Source: UMGS1474 sp050946775 (GTDB taxonomy: Bacteria; Bacillota; Clostridia; Oscillospirales; Acutalibacteraceae). Taken from it: 17,010 bases of DNA. This document shows positions 7,309-15,696 of this stretch, one piece after another; within the stretch, counting starts at the first letter, position 1; each line of letters starts with the position of its first letter. The stretch covers positions 1 to 17,010 of the forward strand of contig JBMNVL010000035.1 in the NCBI GenBank assembly GCA_050946775.1. The letters are read 5' to 3'. A program made the translations under genes and the position numbers. The notes beneath the pieces are model-generated. The model saw nothing but the letters and a program-made list of their open reading frames with translations. It was not told the DNA's origin and searched no databases.

Positions 7309-8529
7309 TTACCTCCGTTTAATAATAGATTTTTTGTCTAAAAGCGGCAGCAGATCGGGAAAGGGCTCAAGACTGCGCCGCAAAACACCGTGCATCTGGG
7401 CGATGGCCACTCCGTAGTTGACCATCGGCACCCCGGCGGCGTCGGCGACGGCCAGCCGGTGGCGCATTTCGGCTTCGTTCAGCATACAGCCGCCGCAATG
7501 GACGACCAGCGCGAAGCCCGACAGGTCGGCGGGAAAATCCCCGCCGGCGGTGAAAGTGAAATCCGGCTTGGCGCCGGTGGAGCTCTCGATCCAGCCGGGC
7601 AGCTTGACGGTGCCGATGTCCCGGCATTGGCGATGGTGGGTGCAGCCCTCGCTGATGAGCACCTTGTCGCCGTCCTTCAGCCGGCTCAAGGCCGCCGCCC
7701 CTTTGACCAGCGCCGCCAGATCGCCCTTGTACCGGGCGAACAGGATGGAAAAGGAGGTCAGCGGGACGTCGGGCGGAGCGTCGGCCGCCACCTTCTCAAA
7801 CGCCTGGGAGTCGGTGACGATCAGCCGGGGCGGCTCGCGCAATCCCGCCAGGGTGGCTTTCAGATCGGCGTCCTGGCAGGCGACGACGGCGGCGTGGGCA
7901 TCCAGCACCTCCCGCATCACCTGCTGCTGGGGCAAAATCAGCCGTCCTTTGGGGGCGGATTCGTCAATGGGGATCACCAGCACCACCCGGTCGCCGGGAT
8001 CGATCAGATCCCGGACGAGCCATTTTTGGGGCGCGGTTTTGGCAAAACCGCCCAGCCGGATTTTGAGCGCCTCGATCCCCTCGCCGGTGAGGGCGCTGAC
8101 CGCCAGCGCCCCGTCGGGCAGGGGCCGGGCGGCGGTAAGATCGGTCTTGTTGAACACCACGAGATGGGGCAGCTTTCGCTCCTTTAGCAGTGCCAGCAGC
8201 TCCCGGTCGCCGTCGGACAGGCCGACGGCGGCGTCCACCACCAGCACGGCGACGTCGGTTTGCGCCAAAATGCGGCGGGCTTTTTCCATCCGTTTTTCGC
8301 CCAGCGTTCCCTCGTCGTCCAGACCGGGGGTGTCGATGATCACCACCGGCCCGAGCGGGAGCAGTTCCATCGCTTTTTTTACCGGGTCGGTGGTGGTACC
8401 CTTCACGTCGGATACCACGGCCAGATCCTGCCCGGTGACGGCGTTGACCACGCTGGATTTGCCGGCGTTGCGCATCCCGAAAAAGCCGATGTGCAGCCGC
8501 TCGGCCGATACGGTGTCCTGTAAACTCAT
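7309..8529 (-). CDS. hydF: [FeFe]-hydrogenase H-cluster maturation GTPase HydF
   Basis: GTPase scaffold on which the [2Fe] subcluster is assembled before transfer to apo-hydrogenase. It has 406 residues. The N-terminal G domain has G1 GMRNAGKSS (18-26), switch TTT (about 45-47), G3 DTPG (66-69), G4 NKTD (127-130) and SALTGEG (145-151). A dimerisation region follows. The C-terminal [4Fe-4S] domain has CTHHRQC (296-302) and HCGGC (344-348), the conserved CxH...HCxxC cluster signature. The ATG at 8529 is preceded by AAGGGG at suitable spacing. It lies 162 bp after hydG, a gap filled by a palindromic repeat, and 5 bp before rubrerythrin. Confidence 0.97.
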   Translation of the reverse strand: MSLQDTVSAERLHIGFFGMRNAGKSSVVNAVTGQDLAVVSDVKGTTTDPVKKAMELLPLGPVVIIDTPGLDDEGTLGEKRMEKARRILAQTDVAVLVVDAAVGLSDGDRELLALLKERKLPHLVVFNKTDLTAARPLPDGALAVSALTGEGIEALKIRLGGFAKTAPQKWLVRDLIDPGDRVVLVIPIDESAPKGRLILPQQQVMREVLDAHAAVVACQDADLKATLAGLREPPRLIVTDSQAFEKVAADAPPDVPLTSFSILFARYKGDLAALVKGAAALSRLKDGDKVLISEGCTHHRQCRDIGTVKLPGWIESSTGAKPDFTFTAGGDFPADLSGFALVVHCGGCMLNEAEMRHRLAVADAAGVPMVNYGVAIAQMHGVLRRSLEPFPDLLPLLDKKSIIKRR

Positions 8530-8557
8530 ACAATACCCCTTAAGAAAACGTTGAATG

Positions 8558-8666
8558 CTTCAAAATCTCATACTATGTCATCCTGAGCGAAGCGAAGGAT
8601 CTTAAAAAGCGGCCTGGGTGCTAAAATTCTTCGTCGCTTTCGCTCCTCAGAATGACATTTTGAAAG
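8558..8666. repeat. Long imperfect palindromic repeat element in the hydG-hydF gap
   Basis: Outer arms cttcaaaat (8558-8566) and attttgaaag (8657-8666) plus inner arms TGTCATCCTGAG (8576-8587) and CTCAGAATGACA (8646-8657) pair across the element. Further pairing runs between cgaagcgaaggatct and the complement of aattcttcgtcgctttcgct. The whole can fold into one hairpin of roughly 100 bases. The core GTCATCCTGAGCGAAGCGAA resembles a short palindromic repeat I recall from many bacterial intergenic regions (recollection, not a search). It probably spread as a non-autonomous element. It is the only long gap inside the hyd operon after the regulator and may affect read-through or message stability between hydG and hydF. 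Confidence 0.75.
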
Positions 8667-8691
8667 TTGGTTCGCATTGATCCGTGGTTAT

Positions 8692-10149
8692 TTAAAACCG
8701 GAAATCCCGGCGGTTGGAGGAGCGGATGTCGGCGATATGCTCTCTGGCGATGGCGCGCACCTTGTCCTTGGGGATCCGTTCCAGCTCTTCCTCGATCATT
8801 TTATAGCCCGCCGCCTTGGTTTCGGGGGAAGCGTAGTCCTCCAGATATTCCGCCAGAGTCATCAGCGCGTTGGGGTGGCAGCAGTTGAGGATCTGCCCGC
8901 TTTTGCACAAGCTCATAAACCGGTCGCCGGTGCGGCCTTCCCGGTAGCAGGCGGTGCAAAACGACGGAATGTGCCCGTTGTCGATCAGCCAGCGCACCAC
9001 CTCGTCCAGCGACCGCTGGTCCGATACGTCGAACTGCTCGGTGTCGTGGGGACGCTCGTCGGCGGAATAGCCGGCGTAGCCGCCCACCGAGGTGCGGGAA
9101 CCGCCGCTGACCTGGGAGATTCCCAGCCGCAGCAGCCGGGAGCGCACCTGCTCGTTTTCCCGGGTGGAAATGATCATCCCGGTGTAGGGGACGGCCAGCC
9201 GGATGCAGGCGGTGATGTGGGCGAAGGTGTCGTCGTCGATGCCGTTGTCGAACTGGTCGGGATCGATGTCGTCCGCCCGTTTGAGCCGGGGAACGCTGAT
9301 GGTGTGCGGGCCGACGCCGTGCACCGCCTCGAGATGCTCGGCGTGCATGATCAGCCCGGCAAATTCGTACTTATACAGCTCCAACCCGAACAGAACGCCC
9401 AAGCCCACGTCGTCGATGCCGCCCTCCATAGCGCGGTCCATCGCCTCGGTGTGGTACGCGTAGTTGTGCTTGGGTCCGGTCGGGTGCAGTTGCTCGTAGC
9501 TTTCCTTGTGATAGGTCTCCTGGAAGAGAATATAGGTGCCGATGCCGGCTTCCTTTAACCTGCGGTAGTTTTCCACCGTGGTGGCGGCGATGTTGACGTT
9601 GACCCGGCGTATGTCGCCGTTTTTGTGGTGGACGCTGTAAATGGTCTTGATGCACTCGAGGATGTACTCGATGGGATTGTTGACCGGGTCCTCGCCCGAT
9701 TCGATCGCCAGGCGCTTGTGGCCCATGTCCTGCAGGGCGATCACCTCGTCGCGCACCTCGTCCTGGGTCAGTTTTTTGCGGGCGATGTGTTTGTTTTTCA
9801 GGTGATAGGGGCAGTACACGCAGCCGTTGACGCAGTAGTTGGACAGATACAGCGGCGCGAAGATGACGATCCGGTTGCCGTAAAACGCCAGCTTGATCTC
9901 CTCGGCGATGTGCTCGATCTTCTCGATGACGTCGGGCAGATCGCAGGCGAGCAAAACCGACGCCTCCCGGTGGGTCAGCCCGGCGCAGACGTGGCCGGTG
10001 GCGGTCTTTTGGGGACGCGCCTTTTCGAGGATGGCGTCGATCAGCGCCCGGTCGTGCTTGTGCTCCTCGGCGAAGCGCAGGGTCGCCTGAATTTCCCCGT
10101 CGTTGATGAATTCCTCCGCCTTGAGGGATTTGGGATCGTAGTTTGCCAT
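8692..10149 (-). CDS. hydG: [FeFe]-hydrogenase H-cluster radical SAM maturase HydG (tyrosine lyase)
   Basis: Cleaves tyrosine to p-cresol and dehydroglycine and turns the latter into the CO and CN ligands of the H-cluster, delivered as an Fe(CO)2(CN)-cysteine synthon. It has 485 residues, in the normal range. Radical SAM motif C106-x3-C110-x2-C113 (CVNGCVYC), ESGEDP (150-155), and the C-terminal auxiliary cluster motif C398-x2-C401-x13-C415 (CTACYREG...SLC), which is HydG-specific and absent from the related thiazole synthase ThiH. The segment GGSRTSVGGY (349-358) is also characteristic. The ATG at 10149 has AAAGGA about ten bases upstream. It is 58 bp downstream of the small regulator gene. 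Confidence 0.97.
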   Translation of the reverse strand: MANYDPKSLKAEEFINDGEIQATLRFAEEHKHDRALIDAILEKARPQKTATGHVCAGLTHREASVLLACDLPDVIEKIEHIAEEIKLAFYGNRIVIFAPLYLSNYCVNGCVYCPYHLKNKHIARKKLTQDEVRDEVIALQDMGHKRLAIESGEDPVNNPIEYILECIKTIYSVHHKNGDIRRVNVNIAATTVENYRRLKEAGIGTYILFQETYHKESYEQLHPTGPKHNYAYHTEAMDRAMEGGIDDVGLGVLFGLELYKYEFAGLIMHAEHLEAVHGVGPHTISVPRLKRADDIDPDQFDNGIDDDTFAHITACIRLAVPYTGMIISTRENEQVRSRLLRLGISQVSGGSRTSVGGYAGYSADERPHDTEQFDVSDQRSLDEVVRWLIDNGHIPSFCTACYREGRTGDRFMSLCKSGQILNCCHPNALMTLAEYLEDYASPETKAAGYKMIEEELERIPKDKVRAIAREHIADIRSSNRRDFRF

Positions 10150-10207
10150 TGGAAACGTTCCTTTCTTTTGGGTCAGACGGCGTCTTCCCCGTTAGAGTAT
10201 GATGAGG

Positions 10208-10462
10208 TTATTCGGCTTTTATGCCGGAATAGACGGTTTTGACCTGCACCCCGTCGAGTTGGCCGATCTTGCCGGCCAGAGCCGACGTCACGTCCTGAGG
10301 CGCGTCCAGCGCGATGCTGATGATATTGATGCCCTTGGCGCGATAGGGGATGCCCATCCGCCCGATGATGTACCCGCCGTATTCGTGCAGCAGGGCGTTG
10401 AGCGCCTCCACACTGTCTTCGTTTTCCACGATGATGCTCATCAGAGCGACTCTCGTATCCAT
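10208..10462 (-). CDS. TM1266-family iron-only hydrogenase system putative regulator
   Basis: Small protein of 84 residues with the βαββαβ-like pattern of ACT/NikR C-terminal domains: MDTRVALMSIIVENEDS, EYGGYIIGRMGIPY, then GINIISIALDAP. It resembles the TM1266 family, typically found beside hydG/hydE/hydF and annotated as a hydrogenase-system regulator; the biochemical role is not well established and no DNA-binding helix is visible. It is the first gene of the hyd maturation operon, with GGAGGTG eight bases before ATG 10462. A promoter lies at 10492-10520 and a short palindrome at 10475-10488, which would suit autoregulation. Confidence 0.88.
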   Translation of the reverse strand: MDTRVALMSIIVENEDSVEALNALLHEYGGYIIGRMGIPYRAKGINIISIALDAPQDVTSALAGKIGQLDGVQVKTVYSGIKAE

Positions 10463-10474
10463 ACCGACACCTCC

Positions 10475-10488
10475 GTTAATTATTTAAC
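10475..10488. promoter_or_regulatory. Short palindrome in the hyd operon leader, possible operator
   Basis: GTTAA-ttat-TTAAC lies between the -10 box and the ribosome binding site, around the expected transcription start. Its position suits a repressor site, perhaps autoregulatory. Being A/T-rich and only five bases per arm, it could also be chance. Confidence 0.3.
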
Positions 10489-10491
10489 AAC

Positions 10492-10520
10492 AGTATACCA
10501 CACCCGCCCCAAAAAAACAA
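10492..10520 (-). promoter_or_regulatory. Sigma-A promoter of the hyd maturation operon
   Basis: Minus strand TTGTTT (10520-10515), a 17-bp spacer, and TATACT (10497-10492). Start is expected near 10485, giving a leader of about 23 bases. The -35 hexamer is built from the foot and T-tract of the terminator of the upstream gene. Confidence 0.75.
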
Positions 10521-10550
10521 GAGCCGCGGCAGAATTGCCGCAGCTCTTGT
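10511..10550 (-). terminator. Intrinsic terminator of the glpK-hydrolase-dockerin unit
   Basis: Minus strand: 15-bp stem (10536-10550 with 10517-10531, one G-U pair) closed by a 4-base loop and followed by a run of seven Ts (complement of 10511-10517). It lies 24 bp after the stop of the secreted-protein gene. The T-tract doubles as part of the next promoter. Confidence 0.92.
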
Positions 10551-10574
10551 GGCAGACAGAATGTAGACGACCAG

Positions 10575-11390
10575 TTAAAAGTCGATTTCATCCAACTGAA
10601 TCGAGGAAACGAGATCCCAATCCAGTTCTTTGGCGTATTTTTGCTGGAGGGTGACGGTATACTTGTCGTAAAAGAAGGTGATTTCCGCATAATCCCGGTT
10701 TGTCGCAGGCGGCAGGTAGTTAAAAACACCGTGTGTATACAGCCCCTCGCTTTGCCCGTTGAAGTCGATCGGGACGATGGACGAGATACGTTTGCTATAA
10801 TCGTCTTCGACCTCTTTATCCAGCGGAACATTCGTGTTTTGGCAAAATTCTGTCAGGTTTTCGGCGGCATCATGGGCCTGTCGCGTGTCATCCAACATTA
10901 AGGCTACTTGGATATAGAAGTAATTGTCATAAACATAGGTATACATGACAATCCCGTCATCAAAGCCCGTATAATACACGTTTTTCAGCGTCGCGTCGCA
11001 TTGGGGGACGTAGAGCACGCCCTCCTTTTTGAGCGTTTCCAGGGAGGCGCGCAGAGGCACGTTCTCCGGCGTGGTATCTTTGATGTCGTTCAGCCAGTTG
11101 ACGAACGCCTGCGGCGTGTCTTCAAAATGCTCATAAAAATGGGGCGGATCGTCCGGCTGGTTATACTGCGGCCCATCGCCGGGATCCACGGCCTTTTCGG
11201 CGGTGAAGGTATCGATCTTGCCGTTTGCATACTGCAGGACCTCCAGCGCGTCGGCGGCGGTGATGTCACCGTCGCCGTTCACGTCGCCGAGCCGAAGCGA
11301 CGACGAGATCGTATCGGAGGCGAAAACAGCGACTCCCAAAGTAATGGCCAAAACAACGGTCAGGGCCGTTACAAGAATGCGTTTTTTCAT
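10575..11390 (-). CDS. Secreted protein with a single dockerin-type I-like repeat, function unknown
   Basis: 271 residues. A signal peptide covers about 1-24 (MKKR, hydrophobic core, VFA then S). Immediately after it comes LGDVNGDGDITAADALEVL (35-53), the Ca2+-binding loop and helix of one dockerin type I segment; full dockerins carry two, and no second copy is visible. Residues about 75-271 are acidic and rich in aromatic residues with alternating strand-like segments, and I recognise no domain in them. I chose ATG 11390, with AGGAGG eight bases upstream; an upstream TTG (11396) is too close to that site. It lies 61 bp after the hydrolase gene with no clear terminator between, and ends at a strong terminator, so it is probably the last gene of the glpK transcript. 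It may be an exported, surface- or matrix-associated protein. Confidence 0.85.
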   Translation of the reverse strand: MKKRILVTALTVVLAITLGVAVFASDTISSSLRLGDVNGDGDITAADALEVLQYANGKIDTFTAEKAVDPGDGPQYNQPDDPPHFYEHFEDTPQAFVNWLNDIKDTTPENVPLRASLETLKKEGVLYVPQCDATLKNVYYTGFDDGIVMYTYVYDNYFYIQVALMLDDTRQAHDAAENLTEFCQNTNVPLDKEVEDDYSKRISSIVPIDFNGQSEGLYTHGVFNYLPPATNRDYAEITFFYDKYTVTLQQKYAKELDWDLVSSIQLDEIDF

Positions 11391-11451
11391 TGACAACTCC
11401 TCCTTTAGTAATGATCCGACGTATATGCCTGCATATCCGCCGGAAAAGTTT

Positions 11452-12369
11452 TCACTCTTCCACGAACCGGCGGATGTCGGCGATCACCTCGCCGCGGCAG
11501 AAATCGTTGAGGATCTCGTGGCGAAAACCCTTGTACAGCTTCATCTGCACCGGTACGCCGGCGGCCTTCAGCCGGGCGTTGACGATCCGTACCCCCTTGC
11601 TGTAGCTGCCCACCGGGTCGTCGCTGCCCGAAAGGAGCAGCACCGGTTTTTGTTTGTTTATGCCGTTGAACCACCGGCGCTTGTTGCTTTCCCGCTGCAG
11701 CCGCACCAGATCGCTCATGGCGCTGACGGTGAAATGGAAATTGCACAGCGGGTCTTCGCCGCCCTTTTTGCGCTCGGCGGGATCGGTGGACAGCCAGTTG
11801 CGCCAGTCGTCCTTGTCAAAATGGGAGTTGTACCGTCCGAAGGCCAGCGCCTCCACCAAAATGGAAACGTGCTTTGGCCCGCGAAGGGCTTTGATCAGGT
11901 TGGCCAGAGCCAGACCCGGACCCGACATGGCGTTCGGGCCGCCGGTGCCCATCACGATCAGCTTGTCCTGCAGATCGTATTGCTTCGCCGCCAGCCGCAC
12001 CACGAACGAGCCCATGCTGTGGCCCATCAGGACGTAGGGCAGATCGGCGCCGTAGGTTTCCTTCATCGCCTTGCCGGCGACCGCCACGTCGTCCACCAGC
12101 CGCCGCCAGCCGTCCTTGACGGCGATAAAGCCCAGCTCGCTCTGGTCGCGGACGGTGTGGCCGTGGCCGAGATGATCAAACCCGAACGCCACAAAACCGT
12201 CGGCGGCCATCGCCCGCAGGATCTCGTCGTACCGGCCGATGTGCTCGGTCATCCCGTGGACGACGTGGAACAGCCCTTTGGGCTGTCCTTCGGGCAGGTA
12301 GACTTTTCCGGCCAGCTCGTGTTCCCCGTCGGAAGAGGGGATGCGTTTTTCGATGATCTCGATCGCCAT
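11452..12369 (-). CDS. Alpha/beta hydrolase, lysophospholipase/monoacylglycerol-lipase-like
   Basis: Serine hydrolase of the Hydrolase_4 type, 305 residues, with no signal peptide, hence probably cytoplasmic. The oxyanion region is HVVHGMTEH (35-43). GFDHLGHGHT (63-72) is typical of monoacylglycerol lipases and lysophospholipases. The nucleophile elbow GHSMGS places Ser118; the acid is Asp250 or Asp251 in SGSDDPVG, and the base is His284 in GFRHEIL. The ATG at 12369 follows AAAGGAG at eight bases. It begins 16 bp after the glpK stop, so the two are almost certainly cotranscribed. Releasing glycerol from mono- or lysolipids for the neighbouring kinase is a reasonable inference; esterase activity on other substrates is equally possible by sequence. 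Confidence 0.9.
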   Translation of the reverse strand: MAIEIIEKRIPSSDGEHELAGKVYLPEGQPKGLFHVVHGMTEHIGRYDEILRAMAADGFVAFGFDHLGHGHTVRDQSELGFIAVKDGWRRLVDDVAVAGKAMKETYGADLPYVLMGHSMGSFVVRLAAKQYDLQDKLIVMGTGGPNAMSGPGLALANLIKALRGPKHVSILVEALAFGRYNSHFDKDDWRNWLSTDPAERKKGGEDPLCNFHFTVSAMSDLVRLQRESNKRRWFNGINKQKPVLLLSGSDDPVGSYSKGVRIVNARLKAAGVPVQMKLYKGFRHEILNDFCRGEVIADIRRFVEE

Positions 12370-12385
12370 ATCGTTGTCTCCTTTA

Positions 12386-13867
<1,482 letters not shown>

Positions 13868-13898
13868 ACGCAAACTCCTTTGAGGATGGCTTTTCTCC

Positions 13899-13927
13899 AT
13901 TATACACAAGAATCTTTCAAAATTCAA
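13899..13927 (-). promoter_or_regulatory. Sigma-A promoter of glpK
   Basis: Minus strand TTGAAT (13927-13922), a 17-bp spacer, and consensus TATAAT (13904-13899). Start is expected near 13892, a leader of about 25 bases containing the ribosome binding site. I see no obvious operator. Confidence 0.85.
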
Positions 13928-13965
13928 CGATTGTTTTGCCAAATTCTTGTATTATTGAGAGCGTG

Positions 13966-14112
13966 ATGGGCCACGAGCCCATTCCCGGTATGCGTCCCAC
14001 TCTCCCTATGGGAGAGTGGGACGTCGTAGGGGCGGATATTATCCGCCCGCAGGACAACGATGAAATCGACGTGGTGCGTCTGCCCCTCTTTGACGGGCAG
14101 CGCTTGCGAGCG
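13966..14112. repeat. Array of small hairpins, probable degenerate palindromic (MITE-like) element
   Basis: Five inverted repeats in about 150 bases between divergent promoters. They are atgggc/gcccat (13966-13982); a perfect 13-bp stem with a 3-base loop, gtcccactctccc and its complement (13994-14022); gggcggata/tatccgccc around one base (14030-14048); ctgccc/gggcag (14080-14100); and cgct/agcg (14101-14112). The GGGGCGGATATTATCCGCCC core resembles an intergenic repeat I recall from clostridial genomes (not searched). Open frames crossing it on the minus strand show no coding signal and no ribosome binding site. It could be a spread repeat, a boundary structure, or a structured RNA. Confidence 0.6.
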
Positions 14113-14137
14113 TCGCCGGGACGGAAAGTCCAGCGGC

Positions 14138-14166
14138 TTGTCAAACACACCGGTTTGTGATACAAT
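14138..14166 (+). promoter_or_regulatory. Sigma-A promoter of the plus-strand unknown gene
   Basis: TTGTCA (14138-14143), a 17-bp spacer, and TACAAT (14161-14166). Start is expected near 14173, about 30 bases before the ATG. The spacer region contains a small inverted repeat caaac/gtttg that could be a repressor site. Confidence 0.75.
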
Positions 14167-14203
14167 GCAAACAGAAAACAGGGCGACGTCAGGAGGGCAT
14201 ACC

Positions 14204-14983
14204 ATGGAATACGGATTTGGCTATTACGATAAAACTTCACCGGAGGACATTTACGGTGAGGATTATTATCAATTGCTGGAGCGATGTTTCCGGTACAGCC
14301 GGTACTTCTCACTCCGCTTCAAACGGGATTTTTTTCGCTATCCCGAGGAGGTTTGCGATTCTCTGGAGGCGTTGGACCCCTACCGTTTTTGTTCGTTTTG
14401 CCAGTTACAGGACCCGTGTATATGGGGACAAGGAGAGGCCACCGATCGTTTAACAATTTATTACTGCAACGACGAGACTTTTGCCATTTTGCGGGAACAG
14501 GCACATTCGTTGTTTGAATGGGATTTTTACAATGATCGCAAAAGCCTGCCGGAGGATTTGACGTTTTATCGGGACGATGGATCGGTGTTTTTTGATCAAT
14601 TAACCCATGAATTCGCAGCGTCTTTATATCCGTTGGCGGGTGAGGATGTGGCGGATATCGTTTCAAAAAACGGTTGGCGGCTCATTAACGGTGATGCACG
14701 GCGCGAATTTGTGCCATTGTCCCGACATATTGCCAAGCCCATTCCGATGACGGATTTCCAAAAAGAAACTATAGACATCGCTGTGCGGTATTGGGAAGAA
14801 TGGCCGCAAGAAAACATTAATTTTTTCGAGCGTCAAAAGGCGTGCCATAAAGACGATCCGGAGGCGTGCGCCAAGATAGACAAAACCATAACGCAATTGC
14901 ATTGGTTTGCGCAGGAGAAGGAGCGTTTGCGTGACCGGCTGTTTGCCTATGATCCGGGGGATTTCGGCGACGGGGAGAAGTGA
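14204..14983 (+). CDS. Hypothetical protein, no recognised family
   Basis: 259 residues, not recognised. There is no signal peptide or membrane segment, so it is likely cytoplasmic. The N-terminal third is rich in Tyr, Phe and Arg and contains a cysteine group C63-x2-C66-x5-C72 (CSFCQLQDPC) that might bind metal, with C28, C51 and C88 nearby. The middle has DLTFYRDDGSVFFDQLTHEF (118-137). The C-terminal about 70 residues are charged and helical (KIDKTITQLHWFAQEKERLR). The start at 14204 has AGGAGG seven bases upstream and a promoter at 14138-14166; the frame extends upstream to 14060, but that part overlaps the hairpin element and promoter. It is the only plus-strand gene, visibly AT-richer than its neighbours, and next to a repeat array, all consistent with recent acquisition. 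Possible roles such as an immunity protein or regulator are guesses. Confidence 0.82.
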   Translation: MEYGFGYYDKTSPEDIYGEDYYQLLERCFRYSRYFSLRFKRDFFRYPEEVCDSLEALDPYRFCSFCQLQDPCIWGQGEATDRLTIYYCNDETFAILREQAHSLFEWDFYNDRKSLPEDLTFYRDDGSVFFDQLTHEFAASLYPLAGEDVADIVSKNGWRLINGDARREFVPLSRHIAKPIPMTDFQKETIDIAVRYWEEWPQENINFFERQKACHKDDPEACAKIDKTITQLHWFAQEKERLRDRLFAYDPGDFGDGEK

Positions 14984-14994
14984 CAACAGACCGT

Positions 14995-15026
14995 AAAAAA
15001 AGGAACCGGCGATCGCCGGTTCCTTT
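14995..15026. terminator. Bidirectional intrinsic terminator between convergent genes
   Basis: aggaaccggc-gatc-gccggttcct is a perfect palindrome (15001-15024 with its first base at 15001) flanked by an A run on the left (14995-15000) and a T run on the right (to 15028). It therefore terminates the plus-strand unknown gene 12 bp earlier and, on the other strand, the V-type ATPase operon. Confidence 0.93.
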
Positions 15027-15027
15027 T

Positions 15028-15693
15028 TCACGCCTCCCGTTGACGGGCGGCTTCGATGGCCTGGGTGACCATCATGTCCTTGACCTTCATCAAGCGGGTG
15101 ATGGTGCTGCGTTCGTTTTCGTCCAGCTTCATGGTGATGAACCGGATGGTTTCCTCATACCGGGGGATCATCACGTGCTCCAGCGCGTTGACCCGCCGGC
15201 GGGTCTTTTCGATCTCGGAGGCCATCAGCTGGCAGGATTTTTCCACCTGCGCCAGCCGGATCATCTTGGGCAGCAGCTCCGACAGGGTGTGGATGGCGCC
15301 GTCCATATCCGCCGAGGTGGCAGCAAAACCGTAGGAGAACATATCCTCCGGGTCGTCGGTGCGGTATTCCACCGCGTACTCGGGGATGTTGACGCTCATC
15401 ACGTTTTTTTCGGTGATGCGCAGCTTCATGCTCTGCTTGGGCAGCAGCAAGGCGGTATCGAGGATCTCGGGCTGCACCACGCTGGCCGCCAGCGCCAGCC
15501 GGCGGTTGGCCATGAGCAGGCCGTCCTCCACCTCTTTGCGCAGCCGCTGGTTCTCGTAGATGAGATCCAGAAACTGCCGCATCAGCTCGTCCCGCTTGTC
15601 CTTGAGCAGCTTGTGACCCCGCCGGGCGGTGGTCAGCTTGCGCTTGAGGTTGGTCAATTCCATGCGGGTGGGGTTTACGTTGAGAACCGCCAT
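15028..15693 (-). CDS. ntpD: V-type ATP synthase/ATPase subunit D
   Basis: Central-stalk subunit D of the V/A-type ATPase, which rotates inside the A3B3 head and couples ATP turnover to ion flow. It has 221 residues, normal length. The N-terminus NVNPTRMELTNLKRKLTTA and the heptad-like helix that follows, plus a C-terminal helix with RRRVNALEHVMIPRYEETIR (about 165-184), are hallmarks of subunit D's long antiparallel coiled coil. ATG 15693 is three bases after the subunit B stop, and its GAGGTG ribosome binding site lies in the last codons of subunit B, giving tight coupling. It is the last gene of the operon, followed by the bidirectional terminator. Whether the enzyme moves H+ or Na+ cannot be told here because the K/c subunit is outside the window. 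Confidence 0.96.
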   Translation of the reverse strand: MAVLNVNPTRMELTNLKRKLTTARRGHKLLKDKRDELMRQFLDLIYENQRLRKEVEDGLLMANRRLALAASVVQPEILDTALLLPKQSMKLRITEKNVMSVNIPEYAVEYRTDDPEDMFSYGFAATSADMDGAIHTLSELLPKMIRLAQVEKSCQLMASEIEKTRRRVNALEHVMIPRYEETIRFITMKLDENERSTITRLMKVKDMMVTQAIEAARQREA

Positions 15694-15696
15694 GGC

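Noticed and set aside
13868..13942. 25-residue N-terminal extension of GlpK
   Set aside because: It would start upstream of the predicted transcription start, and GlpK homologues start at the ATG used here.
13917..14312. Overlapping minus-strand frames across the hairpin array
   Set aside because: They consist largely of inverted-repeat sequence, lack ribosome binding sites, and overlap both promoters and the start of the plus-strand gene.
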